The notes beneath the pieces are model-generated. The model worked only from the letters and a program-made list of their open reading frames with translations. It did no database searches and had not been told where the DNA came from. Source: CAVQEG01 sp963711465 (GTDB taxonomy: Bacteria > Bacteroidota > Ignavibacteria > OLB7). Taken from it: DNA of 64,000 nucleotides. Shown piece after piece: positions 7,938-15,549 of the stretch; within the stretch, counting starts at the first letter, position 1; every line of letters starts with the position of its first letter. The stretch covers positions 558,001-622,000 of the forward strand of contig CAVQEG010000001.1 in assembly GCA_963711465.1 (NCBI GenBank), in the 5' to 3' direction. The position numbers and the translations under genes are program-made.

Positions 7938-9019
7938 AACAGCGCCCCGATCTGCTTGCGGCGCAGGTAGTCGACGACCGACTGTACGCGCTGCGATTCG
8001 CCGCGGCGGCAGACAAGCAGCGCATCTGGCGTATCGACGATGATCAGATTCTCGACTCCCACCAGCGCGATCATCTTTCCCGCGGTGCGCACGAACGTGC
8101 CCTCGGTGTCGATGGCGACGACGTCGCCGACAAGCGAGTTGCCGTCGTCATCCTTGCGCGACAACCGGTAGGTCTCGTCCCAGCTGCCGACGTCGCTCCA
8201 TCCGAATTCGCATTGGGTGACGAAGACGTTGTCGGCCTTTTCCATCACGCCGTAATCGATCGAAATGGGGTGGATCTGCTGGTAGATGCTCTGGAGTGTC
8301 TCGGAGTACCGGGGCGTGCCGCGTGTCTCGTCGATCACCCGCATCCGCTCGTGCAGTTCCGGCAGGTACCGCGACAGCGCCTGGTCGATGGCCGAAACAC
8401 GCCAGACGAACATGCCGCTGTTCCAGAGGAAATCGCCGCTGGCGAGGAATCGTTCGGCCGTCGGCAGGTCGGGCTTTTCGGCAAAGGTGAGCACGGGACG
8501 AAGTCCTTCATCGTAGAACCGCCCGGTTCCGTCCGGCGCGTCCTTGCGCTGGATGTATCCGTAGCCGGTCTCGGGCCGGGTCGGGAGAATTCCCATGGTC
8601 ACCAGTCCGTTGAGCTCGTAGGCGGCATCGCACGCGAGCTTCAGCTTCTGCTGGAATTCCCCGACGTTCTGGATGAAGTGGTCCGCCGGCAGAACGACCA
8701 TCACACCGTCGGCGTCCCGGTGGCGCAGCTCGCTGGCAGCCAGCGCGATGCACGGCGCGGTGTTCCGTCCGAACGGCTCGATCACCAGATTCTCCTCGGG
8801 AATCTGCGGGACCTGCTCGAGGAACGCCTCGCGCTGCGATCGATTGGTGACGATGTAGATCTGGTCGAACGGAACCAGCGGTTGCAGGCGGGAGATGGTG
8901 TTCTGAATCATCGTCCCTTCACCCAGGATGTGCAGCAGCTGCTTCGGCGACTTCTCCCTGCTTCGCGGCCACAGTCGTGATCCCACGCCGCCAGCCATGA
9001 TCACCGCGTATATCTTCAT
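7934..9019 (-). CDS. manC: Mannose-1-phosphate guanylyltransferase
   Basis: A 361-residue cytoplasmic enzyme that makes GDP-mannose from mannose-1-phosphate and GTP, a precursor of surface polysaccharides. Residues 8-20 hold the nucleotidyltransferase signature AGGVGSRLWPRSR. EPFGRNTAPCIALAA, GYGYI, FLWNSGMFVWR and EFGWSDVGSWDE follow, all typical of the family. It has no C-terminal phosphomannose-isomerase domain, so it is the short, single-function form. The ATG at 9019 is preceded by GGAG at proper spacing, and a longer frame upstream has no family match. It lies 25 bases after alr and overlaps the RlpA-like gene. Confidence 0.93.
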   Translation of the reverse strand: MKIYAVIMAGGVGSRLWPRSREKSPKQLLHILGEGTMIQNTISRLQPLVPFDQIYIVTNRSQREAFLEQVPQIPEENLVIEPFGRNTAPCIALAASELRHRDADGVMVVLPADHFIQNVGEFQQKLKLACDAAYELNGLVTMGILPTRPETGYGYIQRKDAPDGTGRFYDEGLRPVLTFAEKPDLPTAERFLASGDFLWNSGMFVWRVSAIDQALSRYLPELHERMRVIDETRGTPRYSETLQSIYQQIHPISIDYGVMEKADNVFVTQCEFGWSDVGSWDETYRLSRKDDDGNSLVGDVVAIDTEGTFVRTAGKMIALVGVENLIIVDTPDALLVCRRGESQRVQSVVDYLRRKQIGALL

Positions 9020-9044
9020 GGATTCTCCGCAAACAATTGTTGAT

Positions 9045-10247
9045 TCAATGCACCGCGACGCGCGGCACCCGCGCCGAGATGCTGGTGAGCACCTCGTACG
9101 GAATCGTTCCCGCCCTGCTGGCCAGCTCCCAGGCATCGATCGCCTCGGAGCCGTCGCGTCCGATGAGTGTCACCGCAGTGCCTTCCCCCGCGCTCATCTC
9201 TCCCATGTCCAGCACAATCTCGTCCATACAGATCGTGCCGGCCACCGCAACCCGTCGTCCACCCACCAGCACGTCCAGTGAACCGCTCAGCGTCCGCATC
9301 AGTCCGTCGGCATACCCGATCGGGACCGTCGCCACCGTCGTGTCCGTGCGCGTGTGATACCGGCTGCCGTAGCTCACCGGGGTTCCGGCTCCGACCCGTC
9401 GAGCGGCACCGATCACCGAGCTGAGGGACATGACCGGCCGCAGTGCGGAGTCGGGCTGCATCCGCGCGTTCGGATGGTATCCGTAGAGCGCCAGTCCGGG
9501 GCGGACCATGGTATGGTGCGAATCCGGATGCAGCAGCACTCCGCCGCTGTTGGCGATGTGAACGTCCTCGATCGCGAATCCCGCCTCGGAGACGCGCCCC
9601 AGCGCCGCATCGAATGCCGCGAGCTGCGTGCGCGCGAACGTCCCGTCGGCCTCCTCGCTGGTGGCGAAGTGCGACGCGATCCCCTGCAGGACGAGCGAGT
9701 CGCGTGCGGCTACTGCCCGCGCAAGCGCCGGAGCGTCAGCAGGGTCGGCACCGTTGCGACTCATGCCGGTATCGAGGAACACGTGGACGCGAATCCGACG
9801 TCCGGCCGCGTCGGCAGCAGCGGCAATGCCCTCGATTGCCGCGACGGTGAAGACGAGCGGCTCGAGATCGAGTCGGACGATGTCGTGGTAGTGGCGCGCC
9901 AGCGGCGCGCGGAGCAGTGCGATGCGATCCTCCACACCGATTGCACGCAGCGCCTCGGCTTCACTGATGGCGGCGACCGCGAAGTGCTCGACTCCGGCAC
10001 GCTGGAGTTCGGGAACGCAGATCTCCGCGCCATGTCCGTAACAGTCGGCCTTGACGACCGCCATCACACGCACCCTCGGATCGAGCTCGCGCCGGATGAG
10101 CGACAGGTTGGAGCGCAGTGCCTCCAGATCGATCAGCGCAACGGTGGGGTCGGCGAATCCTCCGGCGGCTCCGGTGGTGGAATCGGAGCGTTCATGCTGC
10201 GAAGCGTGTCGTAGCGAATCACGCCCGCCGAGTGTCCGTCGCCCCAT
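9045..10247 (-). CDS. alr: Alanine racemase
   Basis: A PLP enzyme that interconverts L- and D-alanine for peptidoglycan. The PLP lysine is in MAVVKADCYGHGA (about residue 66). The catalytic tyrosine region is SRYHTRTDTT, followed by VPIGYADGLMR and AGTICMDEIVLDMG. The start is odd. The conserved fold begins at TVALIDLEALRSNL, but the closest in-frame ATG, GTG or TTG is the ATG at 10247. That gives 400 residues and an overlap of more than 100 bases with the DUF971 gene in another frame. A non-standard start (for example CTG near 10136) would remove the overlap. Product certain, start uncertain. Confidence 0.9.
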   Translation of the reverse strand: MGRRTLGGRDSLRHASQHERSDSTTGAAGGFADPTVALIDLEALRSNLSLIRRELDPRVRVMAVVKADCYGHGAEICVPELQRAGVEHFAVAAISEAEALRAIGVEDRIALLRAPLARHYHDIVRLDLEPLVFTVAAIEGIAAAADAAGRRIRVHVFLDTGMSRNGADPADAPALARAVAARDSLVLQGIASHFATSEEADGTFARTQLAAFDAALGRVSEAGFAIEDVHIANSGGVLLHPDSHHTMVRPGLALYGYHPNARMQPDSALRPVMSLSSVIGAARRVGAGTPVSYGSRYHTRTDTTVATVPIGYADGLMRTLSGSLDVLVGGRRVAVAGTICMDEIVLDMGEMSAGEGTAVTLIGRDGSEAIDAWELASRAGTIPYEVLTSISARVPRVAVH

Positions 10248-10459
10248 ACGATCCGGAGCGCCGAGCTGCCCACCAGCATGACCTCCGCGATCGTCGTCGC
10301 CGCCTCGGGGAGAAGCGGGATCGAGCCCGCCCTCGATCGACACGTCGCGCACGGACAGCCGATGCGCAGGGTCCGTGCCTGCAGCGTCGAGCGGCTGCCG
10401 TCCTGCCACGTTATCTCCAGTCGCCGTCCGGTAGGGTAGTCGATTTCCAACGGATGCAT
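10133..10459 (-). CDS. DUF971-family protein
   Basis: A 108-residue protein matching DUF971 (gamma-butyrobetaine hydroxylase N-terminal-like): LEIDYPTGRRLEITWQDGS, a CPCATCRSR cysteine cluster in the place of the usual CPCAxCR, and VGSSALRIVWGDGHSAGVIR, ending in a proline-rich tail. Family members are small, often Zn- or Fe-S-associated, and of unclear function. The ATG at 10459 is preferred; an in-frame TTG at 10468 is also possible. The 3' end overlaps the 5' part of alr in another frame. Confidence 0.8.
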   Translation of the reverse strand: MHPLEIDYPTGRRLEITWQDGSRSTLQARTLRIGCPCATCRSRAGSIPLLPEAATTIAEVMLVGSSALRIVWGDGHSAGVIRYDTLRSMNAPIPPPEPPEDSPTPPLR

Positions 10460-10490
10460 CGTGGTCAAGCAATTCGTTCTGGCCTCCGAG

Positions 10491-10829
10491 TCAGTAGATC
10501 CGCTTCCGCTCGGCCGGCTGCACCAGCATCAGCGCGATCAGGACGAGGGAAATCAGTGACAGCAGCGCCATGACGCCAGCCGGGTACACCGCCGGAGCGG
10601 TCACCATCAGCCAGCCGAAGTACCCCAGGATCGCCAGCGTGACGATCAGGCAGACGTAGAGTGCCGAACGTCGGCCCTTCTGCAGTTGCAGCCCGCCGAA
10701 CACAAGGATGATGCCCGAGGCGGCGCCGGTGATGAAGGAGATCGAGCTGCTGGCCATTGCCCATCCGAGCACGCCAAGCACGAGGGTGATGATGCCGAAG
10801 AGCATCTCGTAGAGAGCAACGGTTCGCAT
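10491..10829 (-). CDS. Small four-helix membrane protein (TMEM14-like)
   Basis: A 112-residue, very hydrophobic protein with about four membrane helices (LFGIITLVLGVLGWAMA, ISFITGAASGIILVFGGL, LYVCLIVTLAILGYFGWLM, GVMALLSLISLVLIALML). The GxxSG and GG pattern around helix 2 and the overall length resemble the TMEM14/UPF0136 family, whose bacterial role is unknown. The ATG at 10829 begins the conserved part; an upstream extension is Arg/Trp-rich and looks non-coding. Confidence 0.6.
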   Translation of the reverse strand: MRTVALYEMLFGIITLVLGVLGWAMASSSISFITGAASGIILVFGGLQLQKGRRSALYVCLIVTLAILGYFGWLMVTAPAVYPAGVMALLSLISLVLIALMLVQPAERKRIY

Positions 10830-10983
10830 GATCGGCGCGTGAGTCCAGCTGTGAGGAAATCGTCGCCAGGCCGGCGTCCGTGTGCAGCGCGTCGCCACCG
10901 GCGTGATAGGGCGCTCCAGGGGTGCCCCGCCTGGAACAAAGCCCTCAAGATACGCATTGGCGATCGTCCGGTCGTTTCACGCG

Positions 10984-11811
10984 TCAGTCCCCGAGCGCCT
11001 GCAGGACGGCGAAGAATTCGCGGGTCGGCGCCACGTCGTGCACGCGCAGCATCGTCGCGCCGTTGAGCACCGCCACCGCCTCGGCCGCGAGCGTGCCGTT
11101 CAGTCGCATCTGCGGTGCGGTCAGTCCCGTCAGCCGGCCGACGAACGATTTGCGCGATGCACCGACGAGAAGGGGTACCCCCAGCTCGAGAAAGCGCTCA
11201 TGGCGTCGCAGCAGCGCCACGTTCTCTCCGACGCCCTTCGAGAATCCGATCCCGACGTCGGCGATCACCTCACGTACACCGGCGGCACGCGCCCGCTCGA
11301 TGCGGGTCCGGAGGAATTCGAACACCTCCTCGACCACGTCCCGATAGCCGATCTGATCGACCGGACGGATGTCCGAGGGGTCGTGGCCGTGCATCAGCAC
11401 GTACCGTGCGCCGCTTTCGGCAGCGACGTGGAAGATCTCCTCGTCGAATCGTCCGCCGCTGACGTCGTTGATGATCCTCGCGCCCGCTTCGACCGCGCGC
11501 CGCGCCACCTCCGGTTTCATCGTGTCCACGGATATCACCGCATCGGGCCGCGCGCGCCGTACGCCCTCGATGACCGGAATCACCCGGCGAAGTTCTTCGG
11601 CCGCTTCGACCGCGCGGCTGCCGACCCCGTAGTCGCGGCCAGGAGGACGTGTGGACTCGCCGCCGATGTCGACGATGTCCGCACCCTCCTCGAGCATCCG
11701 CAACGCGTGCTCGATCGCGAGTTTCGGCTGGAGATAGCGTCCGCCATCGGAGAAACTGTCCGGCGTGACGTTGACGATGCCCATCAGCACCGGCATCTCA
11801 ATGTGTCGCAT
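10984..11811 (-). CDS. folP: Dihydropteroate synthase
   Basis: A 275-residue folate-pathway enzyme that joins p-aminobenzoate to dihydropterin pyrophosphate; it is the sulfonamide target. All signature segments are present: GIVNVTPDSFSDGG, DIGGESTRPP, VISVDTMKPEVA, INDVSGG, ADVGIGFSKG, LVGASRKSFVG and the closing RVHDV. The ATG at 11811 is right before the conserved first strand. It overlaps the end of the SpoIID-like gene by 14 bases, so these genes are probably co-transcribed. Confidence 0.95.
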   Translation of the reverse strand: MRHIEMPVLMGIVNVTPDSFSDGGRYLQPKLAIEHALRMLEEGADIVDIGGESTRPPGRDYGVGSRAVEAAEELRRVIPVIEGVRRARPDAVISVDTMKPEVARRAVEAGARIINDVSGGRFDEEIFHVAAESGARYVLMHGHDPSDIRPVDQIGYRDVVEEVFEFLRTRIERARAAGVREVIADVGIGFSKGVGENVALLRRHERFLELGVPLLVGASRKSFVGRLTGLTAPQMRLNGTLAAEAVAVLNGATMLRVHDVAPTREFFAVLQALGD

Positions 11812-12836
11812 CGCGTCGCGTGGATTGAGGGAAGTAGAAGTGGAGAATTTCTTCGGCGCTCCGGCCGGACATGGCCATAGAACGCGCGCCGTCCTGACAG
11901 AGTCCGACACGATGACCGAACCCCCGTCCTTCGATGAGCCACCGCGCACCCTGCCGCTGCAACCGGTCGATCGTATTTCCCGGCATCACGTTGAAGCCGA
12001 GCGCGCGGCCGACTCTCACCTTCAGGTCGTCGTCGACGAATGGGGCGCTCGGCGCGCTGCTCAGCAGATCATCCGCGGCCGGACCTGCGGCGATGCTTCG
12101 ACGCCATCGGTACCAGCGCGACGTTCCGGCAGTATGGGCAGCCAACGCGACTGTACCCGGGCTCGTCGTGTCCCCACACGTCCGATGGCAGCAGCGTCGA
12201 CCCTCCGCAATTGACCGAGTAATAACACACCGGACCGACGTCGAAGTGACCCGTGTCGGCCCGGAGCACGGCCGCGCGAATCGCCGGTGTGACGCCGCCG
12301 GCGTCGTAGCGCTGACAATGCGTCAGATCGCAGAGATCGACTCCGACGTGACGGCCCCGATGCAGATCCAGATAGTTGCGCTGCAGGACGGCAAGCGCGA
12401 TCAGGTACTCGTGTGGATCGCCTGGTTCTGATTCCGCCGCAAGCGCGCCGGCGAGATAATCCCGCCGGTCGATGATCGCCGTGAGACGAATTCCACCCCC
12501 GGTGAACGCCATCCGGATTCTTCCCTGAAGCATCCGTTGCCGCGCTGCGGAGCGAAGGATTATCGTACCTCCCGGCATCGACCGGATGTCGTGGAGCGCG
12601 GCGCGTTGAACTGACTCGGCCGAACCGGTTCCGGCACCGGCAATCGTGAATCGCGCGCGGCGACGGCCGTCGACCCGCGCGTCGAGCACCGTGACCTCGG
12701 CCAATGCGTCGCCGCCGAAGAGCAGCACGCGCACCGAGTCAACCGCCGGTCGATAGTCGACGCCGATGACCGAGCCGCCGCCGCTGACGGCTGCGCTCGC
12801 AAGCGCGATGACGAATGCTACCAGGTGTGCGGACAT
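11798..12836 (-). pseudogene. SpoIID/LytB-domain protein split by a frameshift
   Basis: Two overlapping minus-strand frames together encode one SpoIID-like protein. The first (12836 to about 12110) has a signal peptide, the glutamate region ALAAESEPGDPHEYLIALAV, and Cys motifs DLCDLTHCQRY and GCPYCRN. The second (to 11798) continues with TSRWYRWRR and ends with GRGFGHRVGLCQDGARSMA, the usual end of the family. The shift lies near 12105-12130, between CPYCRN and SRWYRW, with no homopolymer that would explain slippage. The downstream half keeps its motifs and overlaps folP, so a sequence error is at least as likely as true loss. Relatives cut or remodel denuded glycan or activate amidases. It sits 9 bases after the transpeptidase gene. 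Confidence 0.7.
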
Positions 12837-12845
12837 CGGATGAAT

Positions 12846-13757
12846 TCAGAGCAGTTCCTGCAGAACCTGACCGGCGATGCGTGCGGCGTCGGAGCCGTGG
12901 GAATTAGGGGCGAGCACGGCGATGGCGTAGCGCGGATGGTCGACGGGGGCGAAGCCGATGAACCATCCGGCGACGTCGGCGCCGTCACGCTCGGGATCGT
13001 CTGTGCCAGTCTTTCCGGCAACGCTGAACCGCGAGGTCCACGCGGCGGAAGCCGTTCCTTCACTCACGCAGCGGCGTAGACCATCGTACAGCGGTTGGTA
13101 CATCGCCGAGGCGATCGGTCGCGCGCCGGGTTCGCCAATACCCCGATGGGCGAGCACCAGCGCGGTACGAAGCATCTGACCGACCGAGACGCGAAACGCC
13201 TCTCCAAGAAGATTGGAAGCAGTCAGGCGGACGCTCGAGGTCGATTCGCAACTTCCGGGGAATCGGCTCGGTCCGACGAATCCCAGAGATTCGGCCGCAC
13301 GCGCGATCGCGTCGATGCCGATCGAATCGGCGATCGTTCGGAAGTAGAGGTTGCATGAATGGGCGATCGCGCCGGCGAGATCCAGCCGCCCGTGTCCGTT
13401 GCGGTCCCAGCAGTCGAAGGCGCGACCGCCGATCGTATCATGCCCTCGGCATTCGTAGGTGAACGACGACATCCCGGCTCCACGCCGCAGCGCCGCAATG
13501 GCGATGGCGAGTTTGAAGACCGACGCGGGGTGGTAGCGCTGCACGAAGGCATCCGACGCCCGTGCCGAGGCGACGATCCGCCCGGTGGTCGCCTCGGCGA
13601 CGAGCACGACGGCCTCGGAGCTTCGTTCGATCTGAATGAGCCGTCGACCCTGCGCGTGGGCGACGGCTGCGGCCATCAGTCCGACGACCGCGCAGCATCG
13701 CACCAGGCGGGCGTGAAACGAACCGCAATCGATTGGCGGCATGGGATTCGGGTACAT
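12846..13757 (-). CDS. Stand-alone penicillin-binding transpeptidase domain protein
   Basis: A 303-residue exported protein with a signal peptide near residues 10-36 (CCAVVGLMAAAVAHAQG). The serine-transpeptidase motifs are in order: SVFKL (SxxK, PASVFKLAIAIAALRRG), SCN (SxN, AHSCNLYFRTIA) and KTGT (VAGKTGTDD). It lacks the dimerisation domain of class B penicillin-binding proteins and resembles a minimal transpeptidase or beta-lactamase-fold enzyme. It lies directly before the SpoIID-like gene, so a joint periplasmic cell-wall role is likely. Divergent from the pseudouridine synthase gene, with 38 bases between starts. Confidence 0.8.
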   Translation of the reverse strand: MYPNPMPPIDCGSFHARLVRCCAVVGLMAAAVAHAQGRRLIQIERSSEAVVLVAEATTGRIVASARASDAFVQRYHPASVFKLAIAIAALRRGAGMSSFTYECRGHDTIGGRAFDCWDRNGHGRLDLAGAIAHSCNLYFRTIADSIGIDAIARAAESLGFVGPSRFPGSCESTSSVRLTASNLLGEAFRVSVGQMLRTALVLAHRGIGEPGARPIASAMYQPLYDGLRRCVSEGTASAAWTSRFSVAGKTGTDDPERDGADVAGWFIGFAPVDHPRYAIAVLAPNSHGSDAARIAGQVLQELL

Positions 13758-13760
13758 TTG
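13733..13760 (+). promoter_or_regulatory. Bacteroidota-type promoter (exact match)
   Basis: TTG at 13733-13735, a 17-base spacer and TACATTTG at 13753-13760 fit TTG-N17-23-TAnnTTTG exactly. It starts inside the divergent transpeptidase gene and would initiate near 13766, 30 bases before the pseudouridine synthase start codon. Confidence 0.7.
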
Positions 13761-13795
13761 CAGGATTGATCACTTCGGAACGCAACGAACGAGCA

Positions 13796-14626
13796 ATGAT
13801 GCGAAGGAATCGCGACGGAGCGAAACGCGGCGGTGCAGCACAACGATCCGGCGACGGCAATCGGAGAACCGGCCGCCGGAATGCCACCGAGGCCACCCCG
13901 AGTGAGACGGGCACGCGACTGAACAAGGTGATCGCCGATGCCGGCGTGGCCTCCAGGCGCGCCGCCGACGGTCTGATCGCCGAAGGACGCGTCAGCGTCA
14001 ACGGCCGGGTGGTGACCGAGCTCGGCACCCGTGTCGCCGCCAACGACCGCGTGAGCGTCGACGGCAGAACGATCGGAAACCCCGAGCGCAACGTCTACGT
14101 GCTGCTCAACAAGCCCAAGGACACGATCTCCACCACCAGCGACGAGCGTGGTCGTCGCACGGTGACCGACGTCATCGGGTCGAAGCAGCGGATATATCCG
14201 GTCGGACGACTCGACAGAAATACGACCGGCGTGCTGCTGCTGACCAACGACGGGGAGCTGGCCAATCGCCTGATGCACCCGCGCCATGGAATTCAGCGAC
14301 ACTACGCCGCGGTCATCGACAAGCCGCTCGAATTCCGCCACGCACGGGCGATCGCCGAGGGCAGTGTCGACCTCGGTGGCGGCGACGTGACCGGACCGTG
14401 CGAGGTGGTGGTCGAGGACAAGGACCGCCGCAATGTGGATATCACGCTCACCGAGGGACGCAATCGGGAGGTCCGGCGCCTCTTCGAGGCCTTCGGCTAC
14501 ACGGTCGTTCGGCTGACGCGCCGGAGCTACGCCGGCTTGACGACGCGGGGGCTCGCCCGCGGCGAGTGGCGATCGCTGACGCGCTCGGAAGTGGCGGCAC
14601 TCCGCCGTCTCGTCGGACTGGACTGA
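13796..14626 (+). CDS. rluB: RluB/RsuA-family pseudouridine synthase
   Basis: A 276-residue rRNA-modifying enzyme. After an Arg-rich, disordered-looking tail (1-40) comes an S4 RNA-binding domain (LNKVIADAGVASRRAADGLI, VSVNGRVV) and a catalytic domain with PVGRLDRNTTGVLLLTNDG, where the Asp is the nucleophile. LLNKPKDTI and TEGRNREVRRLFEAFG are typical of the RsuA/RluB/E/F group. RluB modifies 23S rRNA, but the exact target cannot be told apart from RluE/F or RsuA by eye. Two adjacent ATG codons (13796, 13799) are possible starts. Confidence 0.88.
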   Translation: MMRRNRDGAKRGGAAQRSGDGNRRTGRRNATEATPSETGTRLNKVIADAGVASRRAADGLIAEGRVSVNGRVVTELGTRVAANDRVSVDGRTIGNPERNVYVLLNKPKDTISTTSDERGRRTVTDVIGSKQRIYPVGRLDRNTTGVLLLTNDGELANRLMHPRHGIQRHYAAVIDKPLEFRHARAIAEGSVDLGGGDVTGPCEVVVEDKDRRNVDITLTEGRNREVRRLFEAFGYTVVRLTRRSYAGLTTRGLARGEWRSLTRSEVAALRRLVGLD

Positions 14627-14678
14627 GAAAATTCACCCCCAAACACCGAACGACTCTCGAAGCCATCGCCACGCACTC

Positions 14679-15491
14679 ATGACGTTCCTCGAGCTGTTCA
14701 GAGCCGACGTACGAATCGAACGGGACATCGACTATGGCGGCCCGGGCGGGACCGATCGGCACCGTCTCGATATCTATGCTCCGCCGCGGGCCGACGGGCT
14801 GCCGGTGGTGGTGTACTTCTATGGTGGCGGCTGGCACAGCGGCGACAAGCGGCTCTTCGAGCACCTCGGCCGCGCGTTCGCCATCCGGGGGTCCATCGCA
14901 GTGACGGTCAACTACCGGCTGACGCCGCAGGTCACGCACCCGGCGCACGTCGAGGACTGCGCCCGTGCCGTCGCCTGGGTGCACCGCTCGATCGTGGCGT
15001 TCGGAGGCGATCCGGATCGCATCGTCCTCTGCGGACACTCCGCCGGCGGGCACCTCGCGGCACTTCTGGCGATGGATGATCGATTCCTCGACGGGGCGGA
15101 GGTACCACGCCGGGTGATTCGCGGTGTGGTGATGATCTCCGCCGCCTCCGACCTGCGGGAGCACGACAGCACCGGCGGCTTCACCAGCATGGAGATGCTT
15201 CATGCGGCCTTCGGCCCGACTGCGGCGGACCTCTGGCAGGCGTCCCCGGCTCGACTGGTTCGACGGGGACTGCCACCGTTTCTGATCATCGTTGCCGAGA
15301 ACGATCCGGAGGGACTACAGCGCCAGGGCCGTACACTCGCCGAGAATCTTCGCCAGGCGGACGTCGACGTGTATTATATACGGGTGCTGGGCCGCGACCA
15401 CTTCTCGATCGTGCGCCGCTTCGGTCCGTCGGACGACACGACGGCCAACGCGATCGCCGACTTCATCGAGCACGTCGCCGACGGGGCGTGA
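14679..15491 (+). CDS. Alpha/beta-hydrolase, HSL/carboxylesterase type
   Basis: A 270-residue cytoplasmic hydrolase without a signal peptide. The oxyanion-hole segment VVVYFYGGGWHSGDK and nucleophile elbow LCGHSAGGHLAALL (Ser near 119) identify the hormone-sensitive-lipase/carboxylesterase group. An acid (ENDPEG) and the closing His (GRDHFSI) complete the triad. Kynurenine formamidases look alike, but no tryptophan-catabolic gene is nearby, so only a general esterase call is justified. It ends a few tens of bases before the antiporter gene. Confidence 0.8.
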   Translation: MTFLELFRADVRIERDIDYGGPGGTDRHRLDIYAPPRADGLPVVVYFYGGGWHSGDKRLFEHLGRAFAIRGSIAVTVNYRLTPQVTHPAHVEDCARAVAWVHRSIVAFGGDPDRIVLCGHSAGGHLAALLAMDDRFLDGAEVPRRVIRGVVMISAASDLREHDSTGGFTSMEMLHAAFGPTAADLWQASPARLVRRGLPPFLIIVAENDPEGLQRQGRTLAENLRQADVDVYYIRVLGRDHFSIVRRFGPSDDTTANAIADFIEHVADGA

Positions 15492-15549
15492 CGCCAGCGC
15501 AGTCGAGCGGCCGATCTCTGCCCGAAACCACACTTCAATCGCAATTCGC

